64,000 nt of DNA, from NCBI RefSeq assembly GCF_016808335.1, contig NC_053153.1, positions 31,193,590 to 31,257,589 on the forward strand, written 5' to 3'. Below, piece by piece: positions 23,986-33,756 of the stretch. A model generated the notes under the pieces. The model was given only the letters and a program-made list of their open reading frames with translations. It was not told where the DNA came from and ran no database searches. Position 1 is the stretch's first letter; every line of letters starts with the position of its first letter. Position numbers and translations under genes: made by a program. Origin of the DNA: Panicum virgatum. Taxonomy: Eukaryota; Streptophyta; Magnoliopsida; Poales; Poaceae.

Positions 23986-24881
23986 GACGCTATGCATGTA
24001 CCCACGTATGCCAAGTATATCAAAGATATCCTTGGAAATATGCGGACGCTGCCCACCACTAAGGTCGTGCAGTTAACCGAAGATTGTAGCGTAGCTATAC
24101 TCGATCCTCTCCTGGTGAAGAAGAAAGACCCAGGCTGCCCCACTATCACCGGCTCGATTGGGGCTCAGCACTTTTCAAACGCCCTTTGCGACTTGGGAGC
24201 AAGTGTCAGTGTCATGCCAAAGGTAGTTTACAATAAACTTAACCATCATGCACTTGCCCCTACTGCCATGTGTTTGCAGCTAGCAGACCAAACGGTCCGC
24301 TACCCCGCGGGAATAGCAGAAAACATTCCGGTGAAAATCCAAAATTTCTTCATTCCCGTCAACTTCGTCGTACTCGACATGGAAGTCGAATCCAAGACGC
24401 TGCTCATCCTGGGCAGGCCATCTCGAGCACAGCAAACGCCAATATTGATGTTGGAGATGGAGAGATTCAGCTCAACATTAATGGTCAGAAGGAGAAGTTC
24501 GCCTTCAAACCGAAGGTCGAACAATGCTCACTAGTCAAGGAGTTCCATCGAAAAAAGAAACCCGACAAAGAGGCAAAGAAACCGTCGCTTCCAAACATTG
24601 AAGCCCTCATTGAGTTCGTGGAAAGTCTGCGAATTCAGAAGGAGTTACGAATTCAGGAGGAAGCAAAGCGAATCAAGCTTCACAATCAGAGGAATGCCAA
24701 GCGAAGAATCCAGCGTAAGAAATTTCTGGAATCGCAGAAGACAAAGGTCGAAACGCCACCCACACCCAAGAAAGTGTGGCAGAAGAAAGCGTCATCGCCC
24801 AAGACTCCATCCGGCGACGACAACCAAACCACAGGAATGGAGAGTTTGGCTCCAGACTCTAAACCTGAGCCCTCGCCATGA
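23986..24881 (+). pseudogene. pro: Athila aspartic protease region, frameshifted
   Basis: This continues the gag reading frame after the solo LTR. The conserved MHVPTYAKYIKDIL motif is followed by KKKDPGCPTI and the protease site ALCDLGASVSVMP (about 24184-24222). As is usual in Athila, the site has Asp-Leu-Gly-Ala rather than Asp-Ser/Thr-Gly. A frameshift near 24420 follows LILGRP, and the downstream frame then encodes a Lys/Glu-rich tail. Reverse transcriptase, RNase H and integrase are absent because the sequence jumps to an LTR end at about 24904. Confidence 0.85.
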
Positions 24882-24903
24882 GGTACATGGCACATATCCA
24901 TCA

Positions 24904-25009
24904 TTCCCTGAGGAAAAATACAATACCCTAGAATACTTCAAGGTGAAGTGCTACAGCGGTGATTCTATGTGCTTACAGAATATCTATTCTATCGGGCATT
25001 AGAAACGCC
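24904..25009 (+). repeat. Terminal fragment of an Athila LTR
   Basis: About 105 bases match the last part of the LTR at 14400-14507 (CCCTGAGGAAAAATAC, then GCAGAATATCTATTC, ending GCCAACA). It follows the protease region directly, so a deletion has removed pol and most of the 3' LTR. The right side joins a different element. Confidence 0.75.
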
Positions 25010-25537
25010 AACACCAACCTTTGAGGAGCTTCTGAATAAATATAAGAAGATGTCTGAACAAAAAGAAAGCAATCAATTGGAAGGCAAACAGAAAAGGAAT
25101 TCTTCGCCACCAAGATCAAGAAAGCATCAACGGTCACTGTATTGGTCCTCATCATTTATTCTGTCGATGCATGTGCCATGGAACGCGTGTTCAAGTATAT
25201 CTAATTATAATCCATGGTTTTGGTATACTCCTTGGTTGCCATATTATGACTATCAATCTCATACTTATGCCTTACCTAGGGACCAAGATTTGAATAATCG
25301 GCCGCATTGGCCGTGTCAAGATTTCTATTATTGAACATGCTAAACAATATAAAGCCGAAATAGTTTGTTCATCCTAGGCTAGAAATTGCTACATTTGCTA
25401 GTTCTCTTATTTCGGCTATTTTAGCATGCTTAGAGATAATATATAGCCGATGTATTGATAGTCATCGTCCTTGAGCAATTCTCACCATTTTTAATGTTTT
25501 ATGGCACGCAAGCTTTGCCATAAAACAGGGGGGCATA
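25010..25537 (+). pseudogene. 3' internal end of an unassigned LTR element with coding remnant and PPT
   Basis: An open stretch to 25334 encodes FEELLNKYKKMSEQKE followed by an aromatic-rich tail (NPWFWYTPWLPYYDY). I recognise the style from plant retroelement polyproteins but cannot name the family with confidence. AT-rich sequence follows with two GCCGA-containing repeats. A PPT (AAAACAGGGGGGCATA, 25522-25537) abuts an LTR. The 5' part of the element is missing. Confidence 0.5.
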
Positions 25538-26242
25538 TGTTCGCACTCAAAAATGGCAGATTGAGGTAGACCGGTCAGACCTCTTTGCTTAACCGGTTAG
25601 ACCGGTTAGGTCAAAGTTCTCAAAATGCAAAATGGACTTCACCATTGCATAGATCTTGTCGAGTCGATCAAAATACATATGTGGAACGCCCGATTTGGAC
25701 TCCGGATGAGAGAGATATGGCTTCGGGAAGTTCTGCACCACGGCAGACCGGTCAGACCGGTCTACAGTAGTGGTTAGACTGGTCCAGACAGTCCAGACCG
25801 AGTTAGGAGTCGTATTTTAGCACGGAATTAATTAGGGTTTTAATTTCTAATGGGATAAGACCATCCCTCCCTATAAATATAAAGGGTCACGGTCGATTGA
25901 GGAGATCCAACCCAATCGAATATATCAAATATATTTATCTTTCATTGTCTTTACCTTTTTTCCTTTACCCTAACCTTTCCAATCTTGACATGCTATTCTT
26001 CTCTCGTCTCCATGGCGTTTGAGGACGCCCTAGCTGGCCTACCGAGTCTAGAGAAACCCTACACGCGCTTGCCCCGACGGGATCCCTCCGGGGCGAGCGT
26101 TCGTCGGCGTTCTGCACGGCGACCGGTCTGACCGGTCCCTCTGACCGGTCTGACCGCTCCATGCAGGAGGTGCTGCAAGGAGCCCCTCCTCGCGCCGCGC
26201 GACCTAGCGCGTTCGTGTGTTGGCCCATAAATGACGTCAACA
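25538..26242 (+). repeat. LTR (3') of the unassigned element
   Basis: It reads TGTTCGCACTC to GACGTCAACA, about 705 bp, with a PPT on its left and a TATA tract (CTATAAATATAAAG, about 25872-25885). It carries at least nine GACCGGTC/ACCGGTTAGACC words in three clusters (25568-25612, 25742-25770, 26120-26155). Confidence 0.65.
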
Positions 26243-26446
26243 CCCTCTTTCTCTCTACTGGGAGTAATGCGAGGATAGCTCATTTCACCCTTCATCTCTA
26301 GGTCTGCAGCTGCAAGCAGAGGTGAAGGAATGAAGGATCCTCTGCCCCTGCTGCCATGCGACTTGCCCTTCTCTGCCTGCATCATGACATGTGCATGCTA
26401 CTTGCTTCTGTTTCAATTATTTAGCACCACATGGTTACACTGAAAC

Positions 26447-26605
26447 TAGTGGTGTAGCCAGGAACAAATTTTACCTGTGACGAGAGGAATAGAGAGCTGA
26501 GCACGGATAAAGCTGCACCAAGGCGTGGCCGCAGAGGGGAAGGGGGTGTCCGCCGGCGGCAGGTCTGGCTGCCGCCATGGCTCGAGACTGCTGGCTACGC
26601 CACTG
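26447..26605. mobile_element. hAT-type MITE
   Basis: The terminal inverted repeats TAGTGGTGTAGCCAGG (26447) and CTGGCTACGCCACTG (ending 26605) are flanked by an imperfect 8-bp duplication, ACTGAAAC versus CATGAAAC. The element is 159 bp and has no coding capacity. CAGTGGCGTAGCCAG ends are typical of hAT-derived MITEs in grasses. Confidence 0.6.
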
Positions 26606-27488
26606 CATGAAACTCTGCAAACAATCAAGTGCTGCCATAGTGTATGGAAAATAGTTTTTCTTCTTTTAACAAAAAATGCTGAAAGGTGGTGGGTAGGGAG
26701 AGAGAGAATACACCACAATAATTGGTAGTCGGAAACTCGTAGCACGGGGTTCCCCGACATTAATATGAGCTGATCTTCCCCACAGGCATGTCACCACCGT
26801 ACCATATATATAAGAAATTCTTTATATAACACTAGTGGTGATGCACGTGCTAAAAAAGAATTATATTTAAAAATATTATGTGTTTATAAAATAATTATAT
26901 ATGAAAATAATTGGATTCTATCTAGACTACTAAATATTTAATTCATTTATTAGTATATCATAGCAATCCAATATAATCTACTACAATCTAATAAATAATA
27001 AATATTTTATTTTATTCAACCAGCAACAAGTGCAAACCAAAACTATGCTCCGGATCAAAAACTATTTAATTCTAGCTTAAGAACTAATAAATTGTATTGG
27101 AACGAATCCATATGCTGAGCTAGGTCGTTAGACATGGATATCAAGATCCCCCGTATATCTGCATGACTGCACCTTATCACTGGAGTGATTCATGCCTCGG
27201 TGTGGAATTATACGATTGGAACCTCCTGAGGCAATGGATGCTGTTGTCGCAGGAATTCTTTCCTCCTTTCGTAGTATAGATTACGGAAGTTGTTTATTCC
27301 TTCCATGGTCCTTAAATTTTTTTCTTCCTTATGTGACACCAAATATAAATTTTGTTCCCTATTTGGCAGTACCGTCTATTTCAACACTTCACGGTGTTAA
27401 ATTGGATGTCAACAGACCATTTCACCCTTTTGAAGTATGCAATGCGCGACCTTCGTTCTCACCGGTTCTCTCCACCATTTTGAACTGG
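26606..27488. other. Unassigned DNA
   Basis: About 26820-27060 is very AT-rich and opens with ACACTAGTGGTGATGCACGTGC, a word that looks like a transposon end I cannot place. The 164-residue ORF from 27192 has no recognisable domain and overlaps the foldback repeat, so I do not call it a gene. Confidence 0.4.
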
Positions 27489-27807
27489 GCAACGTATGTT
27501 ATACAAACCACCTTCATATGCAAACTATGGAAACTCCAATCTGGATCATCGGATCAACATTCAAGGACCATGGGGGATGGAATAATTTTACAATCTGGAC
27601 CAGCCCTCGAATTGGATAATCACACTTTTGCAAATCCCCCCTCCCACTCCTGCGCTCCTCCCTTTGGATGCCCTTGGATTAGGTAATCACACTTTTGCAA
27701 ATCCCCCTTCCCAACTCCTGCGCACCTCCCCTTGGATGTTGATCCGATGGTCCAGATTGAAGTTTCTATAGTTTGCATATGAAGATGGATTATATAGCAT
27801 ACGTTGC
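27489..27807. repeat. Foldback-type inverted repeat
   Basis: Two ~85-bp arms (27489-27572 and 27722-27807) are imperfect reverse complements; TTCATATGCAAACTAT occurs in one and its complement in the other. The loop holds a direct repeat of ATAATCACACTTTTGCAAAT and following bases at 27617 and 27683 (period 66). It has no coding capacity and could be a foldback element or MITE. Confidence 0.65.
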
Positions 27808-27899
27808 GTTTGATGTGTCTCTGTCTCTCAATTCCTCTTCTTGAAAACATCCGCCGAAACTGGAGGAGCGCAGCCTACACATCAACCCACCAGCATGGC

Positions 27900-28875
27900 T
27901 GTTGGGTTTAGTCCCACATTGGAAATTAATGTAGGGAGCGTACAACATATAAGACCAAGCAATCCTCACCTATTAGGGCTAGTCATTTAGGTTGAGTTAG
28001 GCTTATTATCTTAATCCGTTGTGCTCCGTTATGTCTGGGCCTCCATACACTTTATAACAAGTGGTATCAGAGCCCATGGGCCAACAATCTCTTTTACATG
28101 TTGACGGGGGAGCCCGTTATATCCGTTCAATAGTCACATATTTGTGACATTGGAGATGAAATTACTCTTGTGACGGCGGAGCTCGTTCGGATCCACATTT
28201 GGAGAGTTAAAAAAAATTGGCATCTCCGTTCGGATCTAAAAAAACTTAAGGCCCGTGATGATGCCTTCTAATAGAAGATTTGGCCCCAATGTGTGACCGG
28301 GGGAGATTGTTGGGTTTAGTCCCACATTGGAAATTAATGTAGGGGGAGTACAACATATAAGACCAAGCAATCCTGACCTATTAGGCTAGTCTTTTGGGTT
28401 GAGTTAGGCCCATAATCTTAATCCGTTGTGCTCCGTTATGTCTAGGCCTCCATATAGTTTCTAACAAGTGGTATCAGAGCTCATGAGCTAACAATCTCTT
28501 TCACACGTTGACGAGGGAGCCTGTTATCTCCGTTCAATAGTCACGTCTTTGTGACATTGGAGATGAAATTACTCTTGTGACCGGGGAGCTCATTCGGATC
28601 CACATTTGGAGAGTTTAAAAAAAATTGGCATCTCCGTTCGGATCTAAAAAAACTTAAGGCTCGTGATGATGCCTTCTAATAGAAGATTTGGGCCCAATGT
28701 GTGACCGGGGGAGATTGTAGGGTTTAGTCCCACATTGGAAATTAATGTAGGGGGAGTATAACATATAAGACCAAGCAATCCTCACCTATTAGGGCTAGTC
28801 TTTTGGATTGAGTTAGGCCCATTATCTTAGTCCGTTGTGCTCCGTTATATCTGGGCCTCCATATAGTTTCTAACA
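27900..28875 (+). mobile_element. Tandem TRIM retrotransposon (three LTRs, two internal regions)
   Basis: Three ~160-bp LTRs lie at 27900-28059, 28308-28466 and 28716-28875, each opening TGTTGGGTTTAGTCCC (or TGTAGGG) and ending AACA. Each of the first two is followed by an initiator-Met PBS (TGGTATCAGAGC) and a ~248-bp internal region ending in the PPT ACCGGGGGAGAT. The whole array is flanked by one perfect TSD, ATGGC, at 27895-27899 and 28876-28880. No protein is encoded, so it depends on other elements. Confidence 0.93.
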
Positions 28876-28919
28876 ATGGCGACAGGACGGCCTTGGCGCA
28901 GTCTCCTTCCCACGCCCAC

Positions 28920-28967
28920 CACAGCGCACCGGCAGTCACAAAAAAAAAAAAACACAGCGCACCGGCA
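28920..28967 (+). repeat. 15-bp direct repeats flanking a poly(A) micro-insertion
   Basis: CACAGCGCACCGGCA occurs at 28920-28934 and again at 28953-28967. Between them is GTCAC followed by 13 A residues. This is the footprint expected from target-primed retroposition with an almost completely 5'-truncated insert. Confidence 0.6.
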
Positions 28968-29555
28968 TCTTTGTCCCCCTGGAGCGTAGTGCTTCCACTG
29001 CTCCATCGGTGTCGAGCTCTCACTCCCTCTTTTTCCCAGGATCTGCATGTGTAGTGCCAGCTGGCGACCATGGTTGTGATGGAACGAGGCGTGGATGATG
29101 GTTGGGTATTTCCATTTGTTACCATTGGTGTCCAGCGCAGCGACTCAAAAGGCTGAAGCGGATGGCGGCAGGACCGACGGCTAGGATGGGTGCGGTCGAG
29201 GCTTAGGGCTGTCAAGCTCGATGTTGTCCTGTGTGTCGGTCGGCAGAATCTAGGATTGAAAGTTAAGATGGTCCAACAAATTTTTTTTATAAATATCACA
29301 ATCCCATAATCACTGCCGGAGTCAGTCTGTTTGTCGTGTGCCTCTCACGACAAAGGCTCTTTTCCACACAGCAAATGGCACATGACAAATAGACATCGGC
29401 AAAGATGTTCTTTGTCGTGTATCATTTATCGGCCACACGGCAAAGAGTTTGTCGAGTGCTAAAATGTACTTAGCAAAGAATTTTTCAGAAAACTGATTTT
29501 AAAAATAAGAAACTAAAATAATTTAATTGGGGGAGGAACAATTTTTCGCACACTA
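28968..29555. other. Unassigned DNA with a CACTA-like end
   Basis: 28968-29310 shows nothing I can name. From about 29312 the sequence CACTGCCGGAGTCAG, followed by repeated GACAAAG/GGCAAAG words (TTTGTCGTGTGC, CACACGGCAAAGAG), resembles the subterminal repeats of grass CACTA elements. The partner end was not found. Confidence 0.35.
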
Positions 29556-29621
29556 TGCACCCAACGAGATTCAAACCCACAACCTCCCCCTCACTTGTAA
29601 CCTTTTCTACCACTGCAGTAC
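29556..29621 (-). repeat. Possible tRNA-derived SINE head
   Basis: On the minus strand there is GCAGTGGTAGAAAAGG (A-box-like), followed about 30 bases later by GGGTTTGAATCTCG (B-box-like, matching GGTTCGAATCC with small changes). Box order and spacing fit an RNA polymerase III promoter. The fragment is cut at 29622 by the family Y LTR. I see no folded tRNA, so this is not a tRNA gene. Confidence 0.3.
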
Positions 29622-29874
29622 TATAACACTCGGTTTATAAAAGGATATAAACGAGCAATCATATACGTGCCAGTATCAAGTCACACGTATATACAACAGA
29701 ATGAGCAATATATCACAGCATATATCACGTAAAAACATATAATAAAGCGAATACGAATGTTATTTATTACATTAATGACAAAATGTCTGATACAGAGTAT
29801 GCGGAAGCGTAAAATATATACGAAGTCTCTCGGAAGCTGGGCAACACAGGGACGTCGACTGGGAGACGAAACGC

Positions 29875-29930
29875 CTAGAAGTTCTCGTACTCCTGGTAGC
29901 TCCGGGTGAACTCCCTCGCGTCAGCAGAAA
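29875..29930 (-). CDS. Predicted last exon of LTR-borne small gene (family Y)
   Basis: On the minus strand it starts after CTGCTGCTCAG in phase 1 and reads SADAREFTRSYQEYENF to a TAG. It is 56 nt, the same length, frame and stop as the copies at 48574-48629 and 63542-63597. Confidence 0.45.
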
Positions 29931-30957
29931 CTGAGCAGCAGTAGAGTATCCCAAGAGGAAAAAGAGTAGAGTAGCCAAGAGTGAGTACACAACTTGTACT
30001 CAACAAGTATAACACAAACTATGAGGCTCTAAGGTCGGCTGACTCAACTGCATTAGCTTTTAATCTTGGCAAAATTTTATTAGAGCTATTTAATACAAGT
30101 TATTGTATTACCATAAAACCCAGTTTCATAGTAATTAATCAAAATTAACCGGGTTACTACTGAGAACCATACCAAACCAAGCCACCCGGGGAAACCCTCC
30201 TAACCAAAGGAAGACAACCCCACTAATCAAAAGGAGGATCTTGGCGGCTCATGACCGTGAGCACGGCTAGTATACCAGTTTTACACTCTGCAGAGGTTGC
30301 ACATCTTTACCCACAAGTCGTGAGCTACGCTAGTTGTTCATCACACTTCCTTAGGTGAGATGACTAGCAAACTCACTACGAGGCCGTTACAAAGGATCAC
30401 GTTGGTAAGGTGTAACCGCGAAGAGTTAGATCGGCGACGATGGGGCCCACCTCCAGGGGTACAAGCACGTAGCACAGACCAAGCCGGAGGAGTAGGGACC
30501 ATTGAAGCTTACCACCCTTGCCCCGCAGGTAAGTTACTCCAAACCAAAAAGACCTAATTAGTAAGCCAAGATCGTAACATTCCAGTCTTGTGGTAGCGCT
30601 GTTGTCCCAGGTTGTCGCTCTATGAACCGGACCTTATGGACATTGGCCAACCAGGCAGTAAGCACCGTGCTGGCCCCCTAAACCATGCTTATAACAAAAC
30701 CAATTTTAACGAGACGTGAGCCACTCAAGCCACACAGAGGGCCACTCTCAGAATTTTGTTGCATATACCATTAATCAAATTAATTAAAAGGGACCGAGTG
30801 TGTTATAGCGCGGCACCTAGCACAACTAACCAAAATGCAACCCAAGGGATATATATAAAGGATATAAAGTGGCTAGAAAAGTCCTTATAGGCATACAGTA
30901 TTAAAATGCAATATGAAAATGTATTTAAAAGTGATAGGTTGTTCATGTTATACTTGC

Positions 30958-31045
30958 CTTCCTCAAACTGTTTCTGCTTGCTCAAACTGCTCGGAAGACG
31001 GCTGCTCCAGGTACTGGTACTAGGGCTCCTCAGATGGATCAGCGT
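30958..31045 (-). pseudogene. Acidic exon 2 of LTR-borne small gene (family Y), 2-nt deletion
   Basis: On the minus strand it follows TTCGTGAGTAG, begins ACGCTGATCC, encodes DPSEEPQYQYLEQPSSEQFE and ends at a GC donor (GAAG|GCAAGT). At 88 nt it is two bases shorter than the 62437-62526 copy. The exit phase therefore no longer fits exon 3, which makes this copy broken. Confidence 0.45.
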
Positions 31046-32013
31046 CTACTCACGAACACATGGCCAAAACAAGGCACAACAATAAGCATACAAGCAAACA
31101 CTAACAAAAACTAAGAAACAATACATCAATACATAGAAACAGCACACTAAACTAGTCTAAGACTATTCTACGCGATACAACGATCCCGTGGATATAAAGA
31201 ACGCCTAAAACGGAGCTAAAATGCATAAACTAGAGCTAAAACAAGATCTAGGGGCTTATCTGCGAGAAAAACTAAGTTTCAGGGGGTTTTCTGCAAAAAC
31301 TGAGAGCTAAAACATAATTAAACTAAAATTCTAGGGTCTAACTCGTAAAAGAACAAGTCAGGACGGTGGGTTCTATTCTGGGAAAGTTCAGGGGGGTCCA
31401 CGTAAAAATCTGGACCAAACTAGAAATAGTTTTACTCAGTCCTGGACTGCGGGTTGATATCCATCAAAGACAGGGGCACTTATGCAAAACCGCCACAGCG
31501 AACCGGTATCCTTGGATTAAGGCCGTTAGATCGAGATCTAGTGGCTCGGAAAAGATGGGCTTGGATCTAATCGTGGCCGCACACTCCTGATCGGATGGAT
31601 CTCGTGGTTCGGGCGCAGTGGGCGGCGGCGCGGCTCGCCGGAGCTCTGCTCCGTGGCGGCGAGCCCGCCGGTGAAAGTCAAAACGGCGCTACCGGGCTCA
31701 AAAATGAGCGGATCTTGGCCAGGGAGGATCTACGCACCATGCGTAATCCGCCTGTGCACCTAGAACAGGGCTCCCAAGTTTGGACAGGGCTTGCCATGGC
31801 GAGGGGCGGACTGCGCGGCACGGGGCTCCCAAGTTTGGACAGGGCTCCCAAGTTTGGACAGGGCATCGCCGGCACGGGGCGTGCAGGTCGTCTCGGGGTT
31901 TGGCTGTGGGTGAAAAAGGCTCGTGGAGTCTCAGTGGAGCAAGGACAAGTCCGAGCGAGGGATGTGCGGGACTGGGTTGGCCTGCAGGATGCTCGCCACA
32001 GCGAGATCTCGGC

Positions 32014-33700
32014 TGTAAGCATCTAGGCCCTCAAGGTATGTTTCGGTGATTAATGACAACCATTATTGTGACTAATGAGTTTGTGCAGCTTAAAAGATCA
32101 TTATCGCTCATTTGGTCATATGTCAAAAGAGGCCCCTCAAATTTCATTATTCAAAAAGGCGATCTCGGTATTCAACTCAATTTTATGTCAAGGCTAAGGA
32201 TCTTTCTAGTCCTAAGTGTCACAAGGTTGAGAAGGACACTTAGGTTAGTATAGGTTTTATAGTTTTGTAGTGATCGCACTATTAAGAGGGGTTAAAGCTT
32301 AGTAACTTGAGCATGGACATGGTCATTTGAAAATGGATGCACACTATGGTCACTCAGGTTTCTAGAAGTTCAAATAAGTGGTTCTCAAACTATATCTCAA
32401 GAATATTTGGATTTCATTCAAGACTCAAATCAGAAAAGACAAAATCAGAAAAAGTCTATACACCGGTTTAACCGACGCTCTCAATTTTCCATACGTCGGT
32501 TAAACGAAGTCAGCAGAGTCTGGACAAATTCAATACACCGGTTAAACCGACGTGTTTGAATTTAACGTCGGTGCATTGGTCCAGAGTTGGTTTTTCCAGG
32601 GAAATTCAAGTTCTATTCACCGGATTAACCGACGCTGTTTGAATCAAGACGTCGGTGCAATTGACCAGTGAGATGGTTTTTTCAGAGGAATTCAAAAGTT
32701 GTACTCACCGGTTAAACCGACGATAGGTTTGAGTTAACGTCGGTGCAGTTGTCCAGAGACTTGATTTTTCAGTGGTTCAGTGGACAACTACACTCACCGG
32801 TTAAACCGATGCTACGTCGGTTAATCTGCCCCAGTTGTAACGGCTAGTTTTCAGAAGAGGCAGTTTACATTCACCGGTTAAACCGACGATGACAATGGGG
32901 GGTACGTCGGATTAACCGGCGCTACGCAGTTTTCTGGCAGCTTTTCTCCAACGGCTCTATTTGTGTGAGCTGCCTATATATACCCCTCCAATGGGTCATT
33001 TCGCCTACTCTTGACACCAGGCAACATCCAAACACTCATACCATAGTCAAGAGCCACCTTGAGCTTCATCATTCACATACTTGTGCTTTCAATCAATCAA
33101 GAAGCAAGATTAAGGACTTGAGTAGAGAAAAGCTAGTGTGCATCCGTTCTTGGTGATCGGTTCTTGCTCAAGTGAAGGCCTTAGCTTGTTACTCTTGGTG
33201 ATTGGCATCACCTAGGCGATCTTGGTGATCGGGGTGTTTCTCGCGGAGCTTGCCAAGGATTGTGGGAGCCCGGAGAAGAAGATTGTACGTGGCTTGAGCT
33301 CCACCACGCCGGGATGGTGAACGGAGACTCTTAGTGAGCGCCCAAGTCTCGGTGACATGGGAGGTGACAAGACTCTTAGTGAGTGTCACAACGTGGACTA
33401 GGGGTGTGTGCCAACACATCGACACCACGGGAAAAATCCGGTCGTCTCTTGTCCACTCTCTTTATTCAAGCATTTTCTTTCATGCAATTTACTTATGAGC
33501 TTGACTTAGAGATCATAACTTAGCTCTACCTTGCTAGGCTTTACTTTGTTTTTATCTCTTTTAGCTTGTGTAGGTAGCTTAGTTATCCGGTTGGTGAATT
33601 GGTGCCCTACTAGTATTGCATAGGTTAAGGTTGCTTTACCTTGCTTTAGAATTTGAAAAAGGCCCAATTCACCCCCCCTCTTGGTCCATCGATCCTTACA
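32014..33700 (+). repeat. 5' LTR of the complete copia
   Basis: It starts TGTAAGCATCTAGG and ends CGATCCTTACA. Six units of CACCGGTTAAACCGACG with nearby ACGTCGGT lie at 32461-32930, upstream of a TATA tract (GCCTATATATACCCC, 32972-32986). Confidence 0.95.
32461..32930 (+). repeat. Six-unit CACCGGTTAAACCGACG hairpin array in U3
   Basis: Units begin at 32461, 32536, 32618, 32706, 32795 and 32872 (spacing 75-89). Each has the palindrome CGGTTNAACCG, and most pair ACCGACG with a downstream CGTCGGT across 10-20 bases. The identical array is in the 3' LTR at 43801-44270, and a looser one lies at 39780-40095. Its position just upstream of the TATA box suggests an enhancer. Confidence 0.7.
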
Positions 33701-33702
33701 AT

Positions 33703-33714
33703 TGGTATCAGAGC
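33703..33714 (+). promoter_or_regulatory. Primer-binding site, initiator-Met tRNA
   Basis: TGGTATCAGAGC two bases after the 5' LTR, the standard copia PBS. Confidence 0.92.
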
Positions 33715-33756
33715 CTCGTTGCTCATTTGGATCATTAGGCTTCACCGCCTAGAGCT

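Noticed and set aside
27192..27686. 164-codon ORF
   Set aside because: No recognised domain, crosses into a foldback repeat, and is matched by ORFs on the other strand.
28062..28073. tRNA gene fragment (TGGTATCAGAGC)
   Set aside because: These are 12-nt primer-binding sites after LTR ends, not folded tRNAs. The same holds at 12473, 33703 and 48302.
28876..29045. Gene start at the TRIM target site (ATGGCGACAGGACGG in good context)
   Set aside because: The frame from this ATG stops after about 50 codons, partly inside a poly(A) micro-insertion. No domain, and the ATG match to the TSD is probably chance.
32461..32930. CRISPR-like array
   Set aside because: Repeats are imperfect palindromes at irregular spacing in a retrotransposon LTR of a plant genome, and the spacers are related. 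No cas context.
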